From: Plantactinospora endophytica
Lineage (GTDB): Bacteria > Actinomycetota > Actinomycetes > Mycobacteriales > Micromonosporaceae
DNA: 64,000 bases
NCBI RefSeq assembly: GCF_016862915.1
Contig: NZ_BONW01000028.1
Coordinates: 461,870 to 525,869, forward strand
Reading direction: 5' to 3'
Shown here: in pieces, positions 63,561 to 64,000 of the stretch
How positions within the stretch are numbered: position 1 is the first letter of the stretch
How the letters are laid out: each line of letters opens with the position of its first letter
The notes under the pieces: generated by a model
Told to the model about the DNA's origin: nothing
The model's database searches: none
What the model saw: the letters and a program-made list of their open reading frames with translations, nothing else
Translations under genes and position numbers: made by a program

Positions 63561-64000
63561 ATGGGTTGGACAGACGTCGACCGGGACGCGGTAATCAGGG
63601 TGATCGCGGAGCATGAGAAGGTCGGGCGACTGCTGGGTGCTGAGGGGGCAGCAGCCGGCCGCCGTCCTCCGCTCGTGCTGATCGCCCCGTCCTACGGCAA
63701 TGCCGCCACACGAAGGCGGTTCCACGACACCCTCGCGGAGCCGGTCGACTTCCTTGTCGAGGAGTTGCGTGATGTCCTCACCGACGACGAGACGCAAACG
63801 CTGCTCTCCCTACATCCCGAGCGTACCGCCCGGTTCTGGGGCGCGCTCGCCAGTCATAACAGCATCATCGATCGTCTGCAGCAGGGCGACGTCATCGTCT
63901 TCACCGGGCAGAACCGGGTGCAGGCGATCGGCACCCTAGGCTGTCGGTTGCGCAACGAGGCCCTAGGCCGTGTGTCGAAGTCGGTCACAGCCACTCGGTT
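63561..64000 (+). CDS. EVE/PUA-like domain protein, N-terminal part (runs off window)
   Basis: An open frame from ATG 63561 to the last base, 146 codons without stop: GWTDVDRDAVIRVIAEHEKV, PLVLIAPSYGNAATRRRFHD, TLLSLHPERTARFWGALASH, then IIDRLQQGDVIVFTGQNRVQ and AIGTLGCRLRNEALG. The last segment (LQ-GD-V-FTG-----AIG) follows the EVE/PUA-like pattern found in type IV restriction and modified-base-sensing proteins. This is a suggestion; the remainder of the protein is needed. It has slightly relaxed codon use (CTA, CAA, AAT), consistent with transfer, and lies beside insertion-sequence debris. Confidence 0.5.
   Translation, partial: MGWTDVDRDAVIRVIAEHEKVGRLLGAEGAAAGRRPPLVLIAPSYGNAATRRRFHDTLAEPVDFLVEELRDVLTDDETQTLLSLHPERTARFWGALASHNSIIDRLQQGDVIVFTGQNRVQAIGTLGCRLRNEALGRVSKSVTATR

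Overview
The window reads as about 64 kb of chromosome from a high-GC, spore-forming-type actinomycete, most likely Micromonosporaceae (Micromonospora or a close relative). The basis is the very strong G/C third-position bias, frequent GTG/TTG starts behind AGGAGG-type ribosome sites, LacI-family operators with central CG, an AfsR/SARP regulator, streptogrisin-like protease, CBM2 and CBM13 modules, and ISL3/IS701-like remnants. The taxonomic call is inference; no rRNA or tRNA gene was seen.

Layout. (1) 1-5.2 kb: tail of a molybdopterin oxidoreductase, then an ECF41-type sigma factor divergent from a DoxX/SnoaL pair, with matching promoter-like elements facing both ways, and a SigE-like ECF sigma factor translationally coupled to a membrane protein. 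(2) 5.2-8.7 kb: a sugar ABC importer whose two permeases are fused into one polypeptide. (3) 8.7-22.5 kb: a secreted plant-polymer degradation island: GH10-CBM13-GH62 arabinoxylanase, a cutinase/PET-hydrolase-like enzyme with an almost identical CBM13, GH43, GH6 cellulase with a divergent LacI regulator and operators, a type-B carboxylesterase and a tannase/feruloyl-esterase-like enzyme. (4) 22.5-30.4 kb: a Liv-type (HAAT) ABC importer in line with the tannase-like gene, a TetR regulator, an SDR and a serine beta-lactamase-like hydrolase. (5) 30.5-44.9 kb: a long same-strand locus for an unidentified glycan: a tandem metallo-beta-lactamase protein, a TIM-barrel glycosidase-like protein, LacI regulator, CUT1 importer, ROK kinase, SIS isomerase, GH38 mannosidase and a six-hairpin-type protein. 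The hydrolases lack export signals, so the oligosaccharide is probably imported and broken down inside the cell.

(6) 45-55 kb: a bicovalent-FAD oxidase, a fluoroacetate-dehalogenase-like hydrolase, a secreted GH20 hexosaminidase with two discoidin-type modules, and two secreted proteins that join a cell-wall-hydrolase-like domain (one M23) to a lectin-like beta-propeller. (7) 55-64 kb: a large SARP/NB-ARC/TPR regulator, an S1 protease with a cellulose-binding CBM2 flanked by 92-bp direct repeats, a secreted endonuclease I, and a zone of decayed insertion sequences. The window ends inside a gene whose C-terminal part looks EVE-like.

The overall theme is outside-in degradation of biomass: secreted hydrolases release sugars and phenolics, several ABC importers take up products, and LacI/TetR regulators with recognisable operators control them. 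No ATPase accompanies either sugar importer, so a shared MsiK-type ATPase elsewhere is expected.
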